NCBI GenBank assembly: GCA_000739515.1
Contig: DF820457.1
Coordinates: 214,065 to 268,889 of the forward strand
Reading direction: 5' to 3'
Origin: Candidatus Moduliflexus flocculans
GTDB taxonomy: Bacteria; Moduliflexota; Moduliflexia; Moduliflexales; Moduliflexaceae
Length of the DNA: 54,825 nt
The notes below the pieces were generated by a model, which had not been told where the DNA came from, made no database searches, and saw nothing but the letters and a program-made list of their open reading frames with translations. Positions 52,016 to 54,825 of this stretch are shown in pieces. The stretch's first letter is position 1. Each line of letters opens with the position of its first letter. A program made the translations under genes and the position numbers.

Positions 52016-52048
52016 AAACCTCACAGGTTTTGAAAACCTGTGAGGTTT
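52016..52048. repeat. CTCACAGGTTTT palindrome, copy 3
   Basis: AAACCTCACAGGTTTT-G-AAAACCTGTGAGGTTT, a perfect 16-bp stem with one-base loop, 25 bases before the PhzF start codon. Confidence 0.88.
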
Positions 52049-52072
52049 CCGTTCAGTATTCATGGAGGAAGA

Positions 52073-52945
52073 ATGTTGCATTTTTCGATTGTTGATGTCT
52101 TTGCCGTTGAACAATACACCGGCAACCAGTTGGCGGTCTTCCGCAACGCGGCGCATCTTTCGGATGCGCAGATGCAGGCGATTGCGCGGGAAATGCACTT
52201 TTCCGAAACCACGTTTATTCTTTCAGACAAGCCGCGTAACAGTGGCTACGATGTTCGGATCTTCACGCCGTCGGAGGAAGTGCCGTTTGCCGGGCATCCA
52301 ACGCTTGGAACGGCGTATGTGATTCACAAACAGATTCTTCAACGCCCGGTCGAGCAGGTGATCTTGAACCTGAAAGTCGGGCAAATTCCGGTCACGTATG
52401 CCGATGAATCGGCGGACGTGCTCTGGATGCGCCAGAATGCGCCGGAATTCGGCAAGACGCTTGACGCCGCCCGGCTTGCGCGGATTTTGAATCTCAGCCC
52501 GGACGACATTGACGCGCGCTTTCCGGTGCAGGAAGTGTCAACCGGGCTGCCGCACATTCTCGTGCCGTTGAAAAACATTGGCGCTCTGCGGCAAGCGCGT
52601 GTGGCGCGAGAGGAGTATTTCGCGTTGATTCAACACGCCTGGGCGCAGCCGATTCTGGTCTTCTGCCCTGGCGGCTATAACGGCTGCGATCTCGGCGTGC
52701 GGATGTTTGCCGATTGTTTCGGCATTACGGAAGACCCGGCCACCGGCAGCGGCAATGGTTGTCTTGCTGGTTATCTCGTCAAACATCGCTATTTCGGCAC
52801 GCCCACGATTCAGATTCGCACCGGACAGGGCTTCGAAATTCAGCGGCCATCGCACCTGTTTTTACAGGCTGAAGAGCGCGGCGATGCCATTGACGTGCGC
52901 GTCGGCGGGCGCGTGATTCCCGTTGCAGAAGGGACATTGGTGTAA
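52073..52945 (+). CDS. PhzF family isomerase
   Basis: 290 residues from ATG 52073 (GGAGGA 4 bases upstream). Family signatures: 'IVDVFAVEQYTGNQLAVFRNA' at the N-terminus, catalytic Glu45 in 'HFSETTFI', 'IFTPSEEVPFAGHPTLGTAYV', and 'DPATGSGNGCLAGYLVKH' in the second half. PhzF-type proteins have a diaminopimelate-epimerase fold and isomerise small acids; apart from phenazine synthesis most substrates are unknown. No phenazine genes are nearby. Confidence 0.94.
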   Translation: MLHFSIVDVFAVEQYTGNQLAVFRNAAHLSDAQMQAIAREMHFSETTFILSDKPRNSGYDVRIFTPSEEVPFAGHPTLGTAYVIHKQILQRPVEQVILNLKVGQIPVTYADESADVLWMRQNAPEFGKTLDAARLARILNLSPDDIDARFPVQEVSTGLPHILVPLKNIGALRQARVAREEYFALIQHAWAQPILVFCPGGYNGCDLGVRMFADCFGITEDPATGSGNGCLAGYLVKHRYFGTPTIQIRTGQGFEIQRPSHLFLQAEERGDAIDVRVGGRVIPVAEGTLV

Positions 52946-52983
52946 AAATCAGCCCTGCCAGGGCTATACAAGGAGAACTTCAC

Positions 52984-53110
52984 TTCCTAATATTTTTTGG
53001 GTCACCCACCCCTTGCCCCTCCCTGGAGGGGAATCGCGGTTCGAGGCGATTCTGTCTGAAATTCCCCTCCTGGGAGGGGCAAGGGGTGGGTTGAAAAATT
53101 ATGTTAGGAA
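52984..53110. repeat. 'CCCACCCCTTGCCCCTCCC' palindrome
   Basis: CCCACCCCTTGCCCCTCCC (53005-53023) and its perfect reverse complement (53072-53090) lie inside a weaker outer pair TTCCTAA / TTAGGAA (52984, 53104). Similar C-rich units are known from several bacterial genomes. Confidence 0.85.
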
Positions 53111-53131
53111 TTGAATAAGGAGAATATTATC

Positions 53132-54304
53132 ATGCAATATCGTAAATTTGGAAAATCTGATGTTCAGGTGTCGGCGTTAGGATTCGGTGCGATGCGTTTC
53201 CCTACAAAAGATGGGCATATCGAGGAAGTTGAAGCGACGCAGATGATGCAGTATGCGCTGGATCATGGCGTGAATTACATTGACACCGCCTATCCGTATC
53301 ATGGCGGCGAAAGCGAAAAATTCGTCGGCAGGTTTTTGAGCGACGGCAAACGCGAGAAAGTGAAATTAGCGACCAAACTGCCGTCATGGCTGATTGAAGG
53401 CGCGACTGATTTCGACAAGTATTTTGAAGAACAATGCGAACGTTTGCAGACCGGAACGATTGATTATTATCTGCTGCATTCGTTGAATCGCAACTGGTGG
53501 CCGAAATTGCGCGATCTCGGCGTCATTGCCTGGGCGGAGCGCAAGATGGCGGAAGGCCGCATCGGGCAGCTTGGGTTTTCGTTTCATGACGGCGGCGACG
53601 CCTTCCAGCCGATTGTGGATGGCTACGACTGGGCGTTCTGTCAGATTCAATACAACTACATGGACGTGGAAAATCAGGCCGGCACAGCGGGCTTGAAATA
53701 TGCGGCGTCCAAAGGAATGGCCGTGATCATCATGGAGCCGGTGCTCGGCGGCAGCCTTGCCGATCCGCCTGCGCCGGTGCAGCGCATCTGGGACGGCGCG
53801 GCACAGAAACGGAACGCTGTTGACTGGGCGCTGCAATGGCTCTGGAATCAGCCGGAAGTGACGATGGTGCTGAGCGGCATGAGTTCGCTGAAGCAGGTGG
53901 AAGAGAACGTGCGCAGCGCGGAAAACGCCCGCGTCAACAGCCTGTCGGCGGAAGAATTGGCGATGTTTGACGCGGCGCGGACGACCTATCAGGCGTTGCG
54001 CCCGATTCCCTGCACCGCATGCAGCTATTGCATGCCCTGTCCGAATAACGTCAACATTCCGCGCAATTTTGGCATTTACAACAAAGGCAAAATGTATGAC
54101 AAAGCCGACGGTGCGCGCGGCGAATATGCCTGGATGTCGCAGGAACTCAAGCTCGGCATCGCCACGATAGATACCCGCGCGGCCGCCTGCGTCGAATGCG
54201 GCGTCTGTGATGCGAAATGCCCGCAGCAAATCCCGATCAGTTCCTGGATGCCGGTGGTGCATCAGGTGCTCGGCGAAGGCCGTGAATATCAGAGCAGACC
54301 GTAA
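53132..54304 (+). CDS. Aldo-keto reductase with C-terminal ferredoxin clusters
   Basis: 390 residues from ATG 53132 (AAGGAG 11 bases upstream). N-terminal ~290 residues are an AKR barrel: 'YRKFGKSDVQVSALGFGAMRFP', catalytic Tyr in 'NYIDTAYPYHGGESE', 'KLATKLPSW' (Lys) and 'DYYLLHSL' (His). The C-terminus has 'CTACSYCMPCPNNVNIP' and 'CVECGVCDAKCPQQIPI', each a C-x2-C-x2-C-x3-C 4Fe-4S motif. Such Fe-S AKRs (COG1453) are common in anaerobes and may pass electrons between ferredoxin and a carbonyl substrate. A hairpin follows at 54311. Confidence 0.95.
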   Translation: MQYRKFGKSDVQVSALGFGAMRFPTKDGHIEEVEATQMMQYALDHGVNYIDTAYPYHGGESEKFVGRFLSDGKREKVKLATKLPSWLIEGATDFDKYFEEQCERLQTGTIDYYLLHSLNRNWWPKLRDLGVIAWAERKMAEGRIGQLGFSFHDGGDAFQPIVDGYDWAFCQIQYNYMDVENQAGTAGLKYAASKGMAVIIMEPVLGGSLADPPAPVQRIWDGAAQKRNAVDWALQWLWNQPEVTMVLSGMSSLKQVEENVRSAENARVNSLSAEELAMFDAARTTYQALRPIPCTACSYCMPCPNNVNIPRNFGIYNKGKMYDKADGARGEYAWMSQELKLGIATIDTRAAACVECGVCDAKCPQQIPISSWMPVVHQVLGEGREYQSRP

Positions 54305-54310
54305 TGTTAC

Positions 54311-54343
54311 ATCCCTGTCAGGGTTCCGAACCCTGGCAGGGAT
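54311..54343 (+). terminator. 15-bp hairpin after the aldo-keto reductase gene
   Basis: ATCCCTGTCAGGGTT (54311-54325) and AACCCTGGCAGGGAT (54329-54343) pair with one G-T. No T-run follows; likely terminator or repeat. Confidence 0.5.
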
Positions 54344-54788
54344 CAGTCAATCGCGACGCCTTCTGTTCATTCTCAGCACACGGGATGATTTGCCTTGACA
54401 TTTTCTGTCATGCGTGTAAAAAATATGTATGCGTTTCAGCAAGATCGTTTTTTCGCAATGCCTGATTGACAGACGTTTTAGAATGAAGTTAGTGTTTGAT
54501 AACTTTTGAAGTCCTTTCTTTTTGCGAAGTTACACGATTTTTCCGAGGATCGGTTGCTCTTTTTTTGGAGGATCGCAAAATTTCGCGTAATGCGTTGAAA
54601 AATAAGAAGTTGTAGTATTTTTCAAAAAAATCGATCCTCGGAAGTCAGAACTCATTGATTTTACAGGAGTTGCGGATGCGCCGGAAATTGAATTTCCGAT
54701 GGAAATGTGACAAAACTGCCTCACAAGTGATCGATCCTCGGAAATGGGGGTTTAACTGATTGAAAAATCAGGGGTTGCGAAGGGGGCA
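54344..54788 (+). promoter_or_regulatory. Putative CRISPR leader region
   Basis: AT-rich, gene-free DNA ahead of the repeat at 54789. TCGATCCTCGGAA occurs at 54631 and 54731, exactly 100 bases apart, and inverted (TTCCGAGGATCG) at 54541. After each direct copy a similar block follows (ATTGATTTTACAGGAGTTGCGG and ATTGAAAAATCAGGGGTTGCG, shown in part), so the leader holds an imperfect ~100-bp duplication. Where the second unit meets the CRISPR repeat, the first has a small palindrome (CGGAAATT-G-AATTTCCG, 54682-54698). A leader role is inferred from position and AT content. Confidence 0.6.
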
Positions 54789-54825
54789 GTAGAAACCGGT
54801 AAGAAGCCCTGGAAGGGTTTGAAAC
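54789..54825 (+). CRISPR. First CRISPR repeat (single copy at window edge)
   Basis: The last 37 bases run GTAGAAACCGG...AGCCCTGGAAGGGTTTGAAAC. They fit the class of 36-37-base repeats that begin GTTGAAAC-like, have a central CCCT...AGGG stem, and end TTGAAAC; here the stem is AAGCCCT/AGGGTTT with a GGA loop (one G-U pair). In that class the last eight bases become the 5' tag of the crRNA after Cas6 cutting, so the array would be transcribed to the right. Only one copy is visible because the window ends at its last base. No cas gene is in the window. Confidence 0.65.

Noticed and set aside
54395..54494. Two TTGACA motifs in the CRISPR leader as array promoters
   Set aside because: Neither has a convincing -10; the promoter of the array cannot be placed from sequence alone.
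1..54825. tRNA, rRNA and known riboswitches
   Set aside because: I looked for T-loop/anticodon patterns and common aptamer cores and found nothing that holds up; a covariance-model scan could still find some.

Overview
The window (54.8 kb, about 50% GC) reads as a chromosomal piece of a Gram-negative (diderm) bacterium from a poorly studied lineage. Evidence for an outer envelope is a heptosyltransferase-like GT9, a WaaE-like GT2, a TonB-like protein and a lipoprotein. The mix of CHAT and caspase-fold proteins with TPR or NHL repeats, a GH57-like enzyme and very many palindromic intergenic repeats resembles large-genome candidate phyla such as Modulibacteria/KSB3. That placement is an impression from gene content, not a demonstrated assignment. 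No rRNA, tRNA or cas gene was found.

Layout. 1-5.1 kb (+): 5'-truncated TPR-CHAT protein, a lipoprotein and a GNAT acetyltransferase. 5.1-9.6 kb (-): nitronate monooxygenase-like flavoprotein, CobW-type GTPase overlapping lipA, and trxB. 9.6-11.7 kb: mostly non-coding, with an AT-rich regulatory-looking stretch and two small genes. 11.7-14.8 kb (+): NifU-domain protein, clpC, rpsU with a strong terminator. 14.8-15.7 kb: a decayed IS481-like element. 15.9-18.5 kb: ackA (-) and a cytidylate-kinase-like/BON fusion (+). 18.5-20.5 kb (-): secreted caspase-NHL protein. 20.6-26.0 kb (-): glycosyltransferase cluster (GT4, GT4, GT2, GT9) plus an unknown protein, probably for surface polysaccharide or LPS core. 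26.3-28.9 kb (-): TonB-like protein and TatD nuclease. 29.3-35.1 kb (+): GH57-like protein, ModF-like double ABC ATPase, MATE transporter, DUF5662 protein. 35.2-39.2 kb (-): SxtJ-like protein, carbamoyltransferase, queA, lepB. 39.6-42.0 kb (+): rhomboid-TPR-zinc-ribbon protein.

42.0-48.7 kb (+) is an accessory carbohydrate locus. Four perfect GCAACCGGTTGC operators and one near-copy sit in front of a ParB/Srx-like gene, a LacI-family regulator and a GH1 beta-glycosidase. An MFS transporter and a TIM-barrel hydrolase-like protein follow. The predicted logic is a LacI repressor that controls its own synthesis, the ParB-like gene and sugar use. 49.2-54.3 kb (+) holds a secreted protein, a GH4 glycosidase, a stand-alone pyruvate-kinase C-terminal-like domain, a PhzF isomerase and an aldo-keto reductase with two ferredoxin clusters.

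The right edge is notable. The last 37 bases have the form of a CRISPR repeat, preceded by a leader-like region with an internal ~100-bp duplication, so a CRISPR array probably starts exactly where the window ends. The intergenic DNA is also unusual: almost every gap carries a near-perfect palindrome from one of many families. Two MITE types are resolved by target-site evidence, one nested inside the other.
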